Of a stretch of 8,507 bases of DNA, positions 1 to 6,126 are shown in pieces. The notes under the pieces were generated by a model. It worked only from the letters and a program-made list of their open reading frames with translations. It made no database searches and was not told the origin of the DNA. How positions within the stretch are numbered: position 1 is the stretch's first letter; each line of letters begins with the position of its first letter. The stretch is from an uncultured Eubacteriales bacterium (GTDB taxonomy: Bacteria; Bacillota; Clostridia; Peptostreptococcales; Anaerovoracaceae): contig CAUEYG010000041.1 of assembly GCA_959021945.1 (NCBI GenBank), positions 1 to 8,507 on the forward strand, in the 5' to 3' direction. The position numbers were made by a program, and so were the translations under genes.

Positions 1-26
1 ACGGATGTTGAAAATTCAACATCCGT
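1..26. terminator. Perfect hairpin, probable terminator of a gene off the left edge
   Basis: Two 12-base arms (1-12 and 15-26) are exact reverse complements around an AA centre. On the + strand the hairpin is followed by TAAAATTTTA, an imperfect T tract, so it fits a weak or bidirectional intrinsic terminator for a gene lying to the left. No coding sequence before the promoter at 74 explains it. The tail on the other strand is outside the window, so the direction cannot be decided. Confidence 0.5.
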
Positions 27-73
27 TAAAATTTTACTGTAAAACTCGGGATTATGTATCCCAAACATTATTA

Positions 74-102
74 TTGATTCTAGTACATTTCTTTTGTATA
101 AT
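74..102 (+). promoter_or_regulatory. Sigma-A promoter of the small Spo0A_C-like gene
   Basis: A TTGATT -35 box (74-79) and a perfect TATAAT -10 box (97-102) are separated by exactly 17 bases. Transcription would start near 108-110, giving a leader of about 35 bases that ends in the ribosome binding site AAGGAGGG (127-134). No operator-like dyad is evident around it. Confidence 0.75.
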
Positions 103-143
103 TGCAATAAATACATATCAAGTAAAAAGGAGGGCGGTCCAAT

Positions 144-386
144 ATGGAAAAAGTACAAAAAGTGCAATATGATAAAATTTTACGCATTATCGCCGAGGAA
201 GAAGGAATTACCATAGAGGATGCAGAAAATGAACTGCAAAGAACAATTGACCAGGCATTTGCACATATGGACGAGAATGCCCGAAAAAAATGGGAACCCT
301 TATTAGAGGGAGATCGCCCAACCGTAGAGGAATTTATTAATTACATGATCGAACTGATTAAAATCTTTAAGAAACTGACCCAATAG
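144..386 (+). CDS. Small Spo0A C-terminal-like helical protein (80 aa)
   Basis: This is a complete 80-residue, charged, probably all-helical protein with no signal peptide, membrane segment or cysteine. The ATG follows AAGGAGGG by about 9 bases, and a near-consensus promoter lies just upstream, so it is very likely a real single-gene unit. By eye, residues 11-40 align without gaps to the helix-turn-helix of Spo0A (remembered Bacillus subtilis sequence), including the T-x4-E-x6-I-x2-A pattern. Residues 58-72 (RPTVEEFI...) match the later KPTNSEFI segment of Spo0A. The receiver domain and the first helices of the Spo0A effector domain are absent. The helix equivalent to the recognition helix is acidic (AENELQ) rather than arginine-rich, so DNA binding is doubtful. 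Similar short Spo0A_C-like proteins are, from memory, common in Clostridia and have no known role. The assignment rests on a by-eye alignment. Confidence 0.75.
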   Translation: MEKVQKVQYDKILRIIAEEEGITIEDAENELQRTIDQAFAHMDENARKKWEPLLEGDRPTVEEFINYMIELIKIFKKLTQ

Positions 387-393
387 AGGCAAT

Positions 394-439
394 AAAAAAC
401 ATACCGGACATCCTCGTCTTTGCAGGACATCCGGTATGT
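394..439 (-). terminator. Intrinsic terminator of the flavodiiron gene, possibly bidirectional
   Basis: Arms 399-408 and 430-439 form a 10-bp stem. It is extended inward by a 2x2 mismatch and 4 more pairs, with a loop around 415-423. Read on the - strand, the stem is followed at once by a T run (complement of the A run at 394-399), a good intrinsic terminator 18 bases past the end of the flavodiiron gene. On the + strand the T run comes only about 12 bases after the stem, so it is a weaker stop for the convergent 80-aa gene. Confidence 0.8.
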
Positions 440-456
440 GATTAGTTTGCTGTTTT

Positions 457-1608
457 TTAGCAAAGCTCTTGAGCAAGGGCTTTTAGCTCAGCAAGATTCT
501 TTTCGTTCAGGGCAGACTTGATATGTACGACAGACTCTGTAAAGGTTAAATCCTTGCAGGCTTCCAGCATCTTTGTCATGACCCTGGCCGCGCATGGACC
601 CCAGGATCCATTTTCAATCAGGCCCACTGTACGCTTTTGATAGTATCGTTCTGCCAGATGATGGATAAATTCCTGCATAAACGGGAAGATTTCGCCATTG
701 TAAGTAGTGGTAGCCAGTACGAGCTTTTCATAGCGGAATGCGTCTTCTACAGCTTCTGCCATGTCGCAGCGGGCCAAATCGTGTACCGTCACATTTGGGC
801 ACCCCTGCTCTTTCAAGAGCCCTTCCAATTCCAGGACAGCCTTCCTGGTATTTCCGTAGACAGAAGTGTAACAGATGACAACTCCCTGAGTCTCCGCCTC
901 ATAAGAGGACCAGGTTTTATAAAGGTTCAAATAATAATCAATATTTTCTTTCAGCACCGGGCCGTGCAGGGAGCAGATGGTCTGAATATCCAGAGCAGCG
1001 GCTTTGCCCAGCAGCTTTTGAACCTGGGCTCCAAATTTGCCTACAATCCCAATATAATAACGGCGCGCCTCACATGCCCAATCTTCCTCAACATCTAAAG
1101 CTCCAAATTTTCCAAAGGCATCAGCGGAGAACAGAACCTTATCATAATCATCATAAGTGACCATGACTTCAGGCCAGTGCACCATAGGCGCGGCAAGAAA
1201 GGTCAGAGTATGTTTCCCCAGGGAAAGGGTATCGCCGTCGTTGATTACAACCTGTCTCTCGGCAAAGTCAGTGCCAAAGAACTGCTTCATCATGGTAAAA
1301 GCTCTTGGGCTTGCAACAACTTTTGTATCTTGATAGAGATTTAAAAAATGAAGCATGTTTGCTGAGTGATCAGGCTCCATGTGCTGGATGATCAAATAAT
1401 CAGGAGTGCGCCCTTCTAATACAGTCTTTATGTTATCTAGCCATTCTTTTGTAAAATTCTCTGCCACAGTGTCAAAGACTGCGATATTATCATCCAGTAA
1501 GACATAAGAATTATAGGCCATGCCGTTAGGGACCGTATACTGAGATTCGAACAAATCAATATCATGGTCATTGACGCCTACATATTTAATATCTTTTGTG
1601 ATTTCCAT
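457..1608 (-). CDS. fprA: FprA-type flavodiiron protein (A-type flavoprotein)
   Basis: This cytoplasmic enzyme reduces O2 to water and/or NO to N2O at a non-haem di-iron site next to FMN, protecting anaerobes from oxygen. The N-terminal metallo-beta-lactamase-like domain (about 1-235) shows the full ligand set: H76-x-E78-x-D80-H81, H144, D163 and H215 (SLHGP). The C-terminal flavodoxin domain (about 242-383) opens with the phosphate loop TSVYGNT (248-254). No rubredoxin or flavin reductase domain is fused, so electrons must come from a separate rubredoxin or reductase. The open frame extends 34 codons upstream, but I chose the ATG at 1608: AAGGAG (1615-1620) lies 6 bases before it, and the protein then has the usual length of 383 residues. 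The gene is convergent with the 80-aa gene and divergent from the secreted-protein gene. The family is clear, but the preference for O2 or NO cannot be read from sequence. Confidence 0.95.
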   Translation of the reverse strand: MEITKDIKYVGVNDHDIDLFESQYTVPNGMAYNSYVLLDDNIAVFDTVAENFTKEWLDNIKTVLEGRTPDYLIIQHMEPDHSANMLHFLNLYQDTKVVASPRAFTMMKQFFGTDFAERQVVINDGDTLSLGKHTLTFLAAPMVHWPEVMVTYDDYDKVLFSADAFGKFGALDVEEDWACEARRYYIGIVGKFGAQVQKLLGKAAALDIQTICSLHGPVLKENIDYYLNLYKTWSSYEAETQGVVICYTSVYGNTRKAVLELEGLLKEQGCPNVTVHDLARCDMAEAVEDAFRYEKLVLATTTYNGEIFPFMQEFIHHLAERYYQKRTVGLIENGSWGPCAARVMTKMLEACKDLTFTESVVHIKSALNEKNLAELKALAQELC

Positions 1609-1665
1609 TTCGTGCTCCTTTTTCATCAATGTAAAGTTAGTTGGCAATAACAATATGCCATAATC

Positions 1666-1674
1666 ATTGTAGCA
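1666..1674 (-). promoter_or_regulatory. Extended -10 promoter candidate for the flavodiiron gene
   Basis: On the - strand this reads TGCTACAAT: a TACAAT -10 box preceded by the TGn of an extended -10 element, about 58 bases upstream of the chosen start codon. The hexamer 17 bases further upstream is a poor -35 match, which extended -10 promoters tolerate. No convincing Rex, Fur or PerR dyad was recognised here. Confidence 0.5.
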
Positions 1675-1777
1675 CAATACAGTATAATTTGTTTGCCTAT
1701 TTTTTGTCAATGTTTTAAATCAGGCAGGACAAGGAAGCTGCCGGCATTTTTTGCCGAAAAAAAGTAGAATTTGAGCA

Positions 1778-1807
1778 ATGACAAGAGGTATATTTGTCTT
1801 GTAAAAT
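1778..1807 (+). promoter_or_regulatory. Promoter of the secreted-protein gene with overlapping inverted repeat
   Basis: ATGACA (1778-1783) and TAAAAT (1802-1807) are spaced by 18 bases and fit a sigma-A promoter about 30 bases before the start codon. An inverted repeat, ACAAGA (1781-1786) and TCTTGT (1797-1802), overlaps both boxes and fills the spacer, a position typical of a repressor operator. The operator role is inferred only from this geometry. Confidence 0.5.
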
Positions 1808-1837
1808 AAAGGTAACTTTTACTAAGGGGAAAAAACA

Positions 1838-2281
1838 ATGAAGAGAAGCGTAGCGGGTATTTTATTTGTTCTGGTCATGGCGCTGGTAGCGTCAGGATTG
1901 GCATTTGCTGATACAGACCAAAACAGCAGCCCAGTCGATGCGGCAGGGGAAGTTAATTTTACAGCGGAACTGCAATTTGATTCCGCTATGGATAATCATG
2001 TAGAGCTGGAGCTGACCAATCACGGAAATAAGGATTTTCAAATTTTTTCGCAGGCCCATTATATGGATCAGTTGGGCTCCGCAGGTTCGTGGAACTGCGA
2101 TGCAGGAAAGGACATTACCGTAAAGCCCGGAGAAAAGGCCCATGTGGAATTTTCCATAGAAAAAACAGTGGCTCACGGGGAGCAGTCCATCTTAGCATTT
2201 TTCTTTCAGTATGACGGCAACTGGTACTTGGGCAAGGTGGGGGAAAAGAACGGTATCGAATACTTTTTGCAGCATAATTAA
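1838..2281 (+). CDS. Small secreted protein, probable beta-sandwich, function unknown
   Basis: This is a complete 147-residue protein. It begins with a classic Sec signal peptide: KR at 2-3, a hydrophobic core at about 5-22, and a likely cleavage after A24 (AFA|D). There is no lipobox cysteine, LPxTG-like sorting signal or second membrane segment, so the mature protein of about 123 residues is probably released. The mature part alternates hydrophobic and polar residues and carries V-x-P-G-E-K-A-x-V-x-F (about 97-107), a pattern seen in strands of immunoglobulin-like domains. It has one cysteine (in SWNCDAG) and is rich in aromatics near its C-terminus. The ATG follows AAGGGGA by 7 bases. It has its own promoter and a very strong terminator, so it is a single-gene unit. 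I do not recognise the family; the fold is inferred from strand pattern only. Confidence 0.85.
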   Translation: MKRSVAGILFVLVMALVASGLAFADTDQNSSPVDAAGEVNFTAELQFDSAMDNHVELELTNHGNKDFQIFSQAHYMDQLGSAGSWNCDAGKDITVKPGEKAHVEFSIEKTVAHGEQSILAFFFQYDGNWYLGKVGEKNGIEYFLQHN

Positions 2282-2292
2282 ATTACATATAT

Positions 2293-2335
2293 AAAAAGGA
2301 AAGCAGGCGGGTCCAAAACGCCTGCTTTCCTTTTT
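2293..2335 (+). terminator. Strong intrinsic terminator after the secreted-protein gene
   Basis: A perfect 17-bp inverted repeat (2293-2309 and 2319-2335) encloses a 9-base loop. The inner 12 pairs are GC-rich (GGAAAGCAGGCG on the left), and the outer five are the A/T tracts that give the U tail on the + strand. The flanking A run makes it potentially bidirectional. It insulates the aryl-acetate operon from the gene upstream. Confidence 0.92.
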
Positions 2336-2359
2336 GTGATAACATCTCTCTTGATGGGT

Positions 2360-2388
2360 TTGATTTTTTTATCGAAATAAGATACAAT
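2360..2388 (+). promoter_or_regulatory. Sigma-A promoter of the ligase-iorAB operon
   Basis: TTGATT (2360-2365) and TACAAT (2383-2388) are separated by exactly 17 bases, directly after the strong terminator. The predicted leader is about 60 bases. It holds a small dyad, GCATT-N7-AATGC (2401-2417), but it is too short for a T-box or a known large riboswitch. No leader peptide rich in aromatic codons was found. Regulation, if any, is likely at transcription start or through the ACT protein. Confidence 0.75.
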
Positions 2389-2454
2389 ATTCTTACTAAT
2401 GCATTGGGCCGGAATGCCTGAAATTTGAGGAAACTAAAAAAGAAGAGAGAAAAT

Positions 2455-3765
2455 ATGGAACACATTATCTGGAACAAAGAAATGGAGTGTGCGGACAAAG
2501 AAACAAAGCGGGCGCTCCAACTAGACCGTTTGAAAAAAATTGTAGAAGTTTGCTATGATAGAGTACCCCTTTATAAGCGCAAATTTGATGAGATCGGATT
2601 AAAGCCGGAACATATCAAGACCTTAGAAGATGTCAGGCATATACCCTTTACCACAGCTGATGATTTAAAGAACAGCTACCCCTTTGGCATGTTTGCCGTA
2701 GACAAAAGGGAGGTAGTACGGATTCACGGCTCATCCGGGACCACGGGAAAACCAAAGATTGTAGGATATACAAAACAGGACCTGGACAATTGGTCCGAGA
2801 TTATGGCCAGAGTTATCTGTGCAGCAGGTGGAACTCCTGATGACATTGTGCAGATTGCCTTTGGATACGGCCTTTTTACAGGAGGCTTTGGCCTTCATTA
2901 TGGGATGGAAAAACTGGGAGCCATGGTGGTGCCTCTTTCCAGCGGAAATACAGAGCGCCAGCTGATGATCATGCAGGACTTTGGCTCTACGATCTTAATT
3001 GCCACTCCATCCTATGCCTTGTACTTGGCCGATGAAATTGAGAAAAAGAAAATTGATAAAGATAAGATCAAGCTGCGCCTGGCCCTGTTTGGCGGTGAAG
3101 GCCACACAGAAGAAATGCGCAATAAGATTGAAAAGCAGCTGGGAATTCTGGCTACAGAAAACTATGGCCTTTCCGAAGTGGGAGGTCCCGGATATTCCGG
3201 TGAATGCTACCTTAAACAGGGGATGCACATTGCTGAGGACCATTATTATTCAGAAATTGTAGACCCGGATACCTTAGAACCTTTGCCAATAGGAGAAAAA
3301 GGCGAAGTGGTCATTACGAGCCTTACAAAACAAGCCTTTCCTGTGTTAAGGTATAGGACCAGAGATATCAGCTGGTTTAACGATGAGCCGTGTCAGTGCG
3401 GCCGTACTTCCATGCGTATGGCGAAAATACAGGGACGCACCGATGATATGATGGTCATCCGCGGCGTCAATGTGTTCCCGTCTCAGATTGAATCTGTTAT
3501 CATGAGCATGAAAGAAGTAGAGCCATTCTATGAAATTGTACTGACATCAGAAGGCTATATGGACCGTATTGAGGTGAAAGTGGAATTTTCGGATACGTCC
3601 CTGCTGGATGATTTTACAAAACTGGAAGAGCTGCGGTCTAAGATCAAACACAACCTGAGAGTCATTTTAAACATCGACGCCAAAGTCACACTGGTTTCCT
3701 CAGGAACCCTTCCTCGTTTTGAAGGAAAGGCCAAACGAGTTATTGATAAAAGGAAGAATAAATAG
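2455..3765 (+). CDS. paaK: Phenylacetate-CoA ligase, divergent paralog (ligase 1)
   Basis: This 436-residue AMP-forming aryl-acetate:CoA ligase (EC 6.2.1.30 family) adenylates an aryl acetate and transfers it to CoA; the reaction is reversible. Family motifs are present: the ATP loop SSGTTGKPK (93-101), YGLSE (237-241), RYRTRDI, GRTDDMMVIRGVNVFPSQ and the C-terminal catalytic lysine K425 in EGKA. Three normally conserved spots differ: HASSG is HGSSG (91-95), GAEPW is GGEGH (213-217), and SExMGPGV is SEVGGPGY (240-247). The usual residues occur in the second ligase of this operon, to which it is about 55% identical over the first 100 residues (by-eye count). The frame extends to a TTG at 2425, but I chose the ATG at 2455 because ligase 2 starts at the equivalent place and AAGAAGAGAG lies just upstream; that binding site is weak. 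It is the first gene of the operon, 16 bases before iorA. Family certain, exact substrate not. Confidence 0.93.
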   Translation: MEHIIWNKEMECADKETKRALQLDRLKKIVEVCYDRVPLYKRKFDEIGLKPEHIKTLEDVRHIPFTTADDLKNSYPFGMFAVDKREVVRIHGSSGTTGKPKIVGYTKQDLDNWSEIMARVICAAGGTPDDIVQIAFGYGLFTGGFGLHYGMEKLGAMVVPLSSGNTERQLMIMQDFGSTILIATPSYALYLADEIEKKKIDKDKIKLRLALFGGEGHTEEMRNKIEKQLGILATENYGLSEVGGPGYSGECYLKQGMHIAEDHYYSEIVDPDTLEPLPIGEKGEVVITSLTKQAFPVLRYRTRDISWFNDEPCQCGRTSMRMAKIQGRTDDMMVIRGVNVFPSQIESVIMSMKEVEPFYEIVLTSEGYMDRIEVKVEFSDTSLLDDFTKLEELRSKIKHNLRVILNIDAKVTLVSSGTLPRFEGKAKRVIDKRKNK

Positions 3766-3781
3766 AGTAAAGAGGTTGGAT

Positions 3782-5509
3782 ATGGAAAAGAAAATAATGC
3801 TGGGAAACGAAGCCTTTGCGCGGGGTGCTTATGAGGCGGGAGTAAAGGTGGTCTCATCTTATCCCGGAACACCGAGCACAGAAGTAACAGAATCTGCTGT
3901 TCAATATGATGAAATGTATGTAGAATGGGCGCCTAATGAAAAGGTTGGAACCGAAGTAGCTGTCGGCGCTTCCATCGGAGGTGTGAGAGCCCTGTCCTGT
4001 ATGAAACACGTAGGCCTTAATGTAGCTGCGGACCCGTTTTTTACAGCAGCGTATACAGGAGTAACCGGAGGTCTTGTGATTCTGGTAGCTGATGATAATG
4101 GATGCCATTCAAGCCAAAATGAGCAGGATTCCCGCTACCACGGAAGGGGAGCCGGAGTGCCTATTCTGGAACCGGCCAATGCCCAGGAATGCAAGGACTT
4201 TATGAAATTTGCCTATGAGCTGAGTGAAAAATATGATACACCGGTTCTCATGCGTTCCAATACAAGAGTATCTCATTCCAGAGGTATTGTCACAATAGAA
4301 GAACGTGGGGAACATAATATAATACCATATGAAAAGAACATACAAAAATACGTTGCTATGCCTGCAATGGCAAAAAAATTACATATTGCTCAGGAGAAAA
4401 GGCTCAATCAAATTCAGCAGGATTCCAAAGACTTTCCTATCAACAAGATGGAAATCAATGATAAAAAAATCGGTATTATTACCAGCGGTATCTGCTATCA
4501 ATATGTAAAAGAGGCTCTGCCGGAGGCCAGTGTTTTAAAGATGGGGCTGATTAATCCGCTGCCAAAGGCCATGATTGAGGAATTTGCTTCCCAGGTGGAA
4601 CAAGTTTATGTGATCGAAGAAGGAAATCCATTCTTTGAAGAGCAGATTGCTGCTATGGGAATCCCTGTAAAAGGAAAAGAGATGTTTACCATTCAGGGTG
4701 AGTATTCTGCTAACATGATCAGAAAAGCCTTTACAGGTGAGGAAGTTCAGCACGCAGCTGCGCCGGATGCTCCGGGAAGACCTCCCCTCATGTGTGCCGG
4801 ATGCCCTCACAGAGGTCTGTTCTATATACTGGCAAAGCTAAAGAAAACCGTTATGGGAGATATCGGCTGCTATACCCTGGGGGCTCTGCCTCCTACTTCT
4901 GCGATAGACGCTTGTCTGTGCATGGGAGCATCCATAACAATGGCCCATGGCTTTGAGAAGGCCAGAGGAAAAGAAGCTGCCAAGAATACAGTAGCAGTGC
5001 TGGGAGATTCAACCTTTTTCCATTCAGGAATTACAGGCCTTGTGAACATGAATTACAACCAATCCGTAGGCACTGTGATTGTACTGGATAACCGTATTAC
5101 TGGCATGACAGGCCATCAGGACAATCCGTGCACTGGGAAAAATGCCAAAGGAGAACCGGCTCCTGCCGTTGATATTGCAGGAATTGCCAGAGCCTGCGGT
5201 GTAAAGCATGTAGTTGAAGTGGACCCTTTTGACCTTCCTGCGGTAGAAAAAGCAGTGAAAGAAGAAACTGCAAGAGATGAATTATCTGTCATCATTACAA
5301 AGAGGCCTTGCGCTCTAATTGTAAAACAGCCGGACATTCCTTATCTGGTGAAAGAAACTTGCAAAAACTGCAGAAAGTGTATGGACATTGGCTGTCCGGC
5401 CATTGAGATTGAAAACGGCAAACCTGTCATTGTAGCAGAAAGCTGTGTAGGCTGCGGACTATGCAAAGATGTATGTCCATTTGACGCCATTGAAGAGGAG
5501 GGAAAGTAG
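3782..5509 (+). CDS. iorA: Indolepyruvate ferredoxin oxidoreductase, alpha subunit
   Basis: This is the catalytic subunit of the cytoplasmic, oxygen-sensitive IorAB complex (EC 1.2.7.8), which turns aryl pyruvates plus CoA into aryl-acetyl-CoA, CO2 and reduced ferredoxin. Domains of the 575 residues in order: a thiamine-PP pyrimidine-binding domain with YPGTPSTE (27-34) and NEKVGTE (52-58); a middle transketolase-C-like domain (about 225-310); CAGCPH (338-343), typical of IorA; a thiamine-PP pyrophosphate-binding domain with GDST (408-411) and the NMNYN asparagines (422-426); and a C-terminal ferredoxin domain. The last has two cysteine sets, C527-x2-C530-x2-C533-x4-C538-P and C555-x2-C558-x2-C561-x3-C565-P, for two [4Fe-4S] clusters. 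The frame is open back to 3719, but ATG 3782 is preferred because AGAGG lies 6 bases upstream and the protein then begins at the conserved LGNEAFARGA block. It is complete with no missing key residue. It overlaps nothing and sits 1 base before iorB. Confidence 0.97.
   Translation: MEKKIMLGNEAFARGAYEAGVKVVSSYPGTPSTEVTESAVQYDEMYVEWAPNEKVGTEVAVGASIGGVRALSCMKHVGLNVAADPFFTAAYTGVTGGLVILVADDNGCHSSQNEQDSRYHGRGAGVPILEPANAQECKDFMKFAYELSEKYDTPVLMRSNTRVSHSRGIVTIEERGEHNIIPYEKNIQKYVAMPAMAKKLHIAQEKRLNQIQQDSKDFPINKMEINDKKIGIITSGICYQYVKEALPEASVLKMGLINPLPKAMIEEFASQVEQVYVIEEGNPFFEEQIAAMGIPVKGKEMFTIQGEYSANMIRKAFTGEEVQHAAAPDAPGRPPLMCAGCPHRGLFYILAKLKKTVMGDIGCYTLGALPPTSAIDACLCMGASITMAHGFEKARGKEAAKNTVAVLGDSTFFHSGITGLVNMNYNQSVGTVIVLDNRITGMTGHQDNPCTGKNAKGEPAPAVDIAGIARACGVKHVVEVDPFDLPAVEKAVKEETARDELSVIITKRPCALIVKQPDIPYLVKETCKNCRKCMDIGCPAIEIENGKPVIVAESCVGCGLCKDVCPFDAIEEEGK
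5495..5502 (+). promoter_or_regulatory. Ribosome binding site of iorB inside the iorA end
   Basis: GAGGAGGG lies within the last codons of iorA and 8 bases before the iorB ATG at 5511. It fixes the iorB start, ruling out the in-frame upstream ATG at 5469. With one base between stop and start, the layout implies coupled translation and balanced amounts of the two subunits. Confidence 0.8.
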
Positions 5510-5510
5510 G

Positions 5511-6086
5511 ATGAAAGATGTTAATATACTCATTGTAGGCGTAGGCGGTCAGGGAACTCTCCTCGCCAGTGTATTGCTGGGAAAAATCGCATTGGAAGAG
5601 GGATTTGACGTAAAGCTGGCGGAGGTACATGGAATGGCCCAAAGGGGCGGCAGTGTAGTAACCCATGTGAGAATCAGCCGGGAAGAAGTGCGTTCTCCCC
5701 TCATCGAAGAAGGCGGAGCTGATATTATTATTGCCTTTGAAGAGCTGGAGGCATACCGCTGGATCTCTTATCTAAAAAAAGACGGCATTATCTTTGTAAA
5801 TACACAGCAGATCAAACCAATGCCTGTTATTATGGGGGCAGCTGAGTATCCGCAGGATGCCATTGGATTTTTAAAGAGCAGCGCCAACAGGGTGGTTGCC
5901 CTGGATGCGCTGGGAATCGCAGCCCAATGCGGCAGTGTAAAGGCAGTTAATACTGTGCTGCTGGGAGCCATGGCAAAGGAACTGCCTTTCTCAAAAGAGG
6001 TGTGGCTCAAGCAGATCGAAGATACTGTAAAACCAAAGTTTATAGAGCTGAATAAAGAGGCTTTTGAAAAAGGTTACCAGGCGTAG
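5511..6086 (+). CDS. iorB: Indolepyruvate ferredoxin oxidoreductase, beta subunit
   Basis: This is the small subunit of IorAB, 191 residues and of normal length for the family, equivalent to the gamma domain of other 2-oxoacid:ferredoxin oxidoreductases and required with IorA for CoA-dependent oxidation of aryl pyruvates. The single domain starts with a Rossmann-like loop GVGGQGT (10-16). It is followed by the EVHGMAQRGGSV block, which is highly characteristic of IorB and related subunits, and by the acidic AFEELEAYR segment. There are no cysteine clusters; all iron-sulphur centres are in IorA. The ATG at 5511 is chosen over an in-frame ATG at 5469 because of the strong binding site GAGGAGGG just upstream and because the Rossmann strand then starts at once. 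It is complete, in frame and co-transcribed with both ligases. Confidence 0.96.
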   Translation: MKDVNILIVGVGGQGTLLASVLLGKIALEEGFDVKLAEVHGMAQRGGSVVTHVRISREEVRSPLIEEGGADIIIAFEELEAYRWISYLKKDGIIFVNTQQIKPMPVIMGAAEYPQDAIGFLKSSANRVVALDALGIAAQCGSVKAVNTVLLGAMAKELPFSKEVWLKQIEDTVKPKFIELNKEAFEKGYQA

Positions 6087-6126
6087 CCATAAATCTAAAA
6101 TAGAACGCAGGAGGAATTGAAGTACG

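Noticed and set aside
637..1098. 153-codon open frame on the + strand inside the flavodiiron gene
   Set aside because: It is an antisense shadow of a fully conserved gene with all metal ligands intact; it has no ribosome binding site and no recognisable protein pattern.
1681..1720. Promoter for the flavodiiron gene built from TTGACA (1720-1715, - strand) and TATACT (1686-1681)
   Set aside because: The spacer is 28 bases, far from the 16-18 needed. The extended -10 box at 1674-1666 is a better candidate.
1742..1756. Small hairpin CGGCA-T5-TGCCG between the divergent genes
   Set aside because: It has only 5 pairs and no T tail on either strand, and it lies upstream of both starts, so it is not a terminator. 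It is too short to call an operator.
2389..2454. T-box, riboswitch or attenuator leader in front of the ligase operon
   Set aside because: Only about 60 bases lie between the predicted transcription start and the first gene, with no T-box core, no terminator/antiterminator pair and no aromatic-rich leader peptide.
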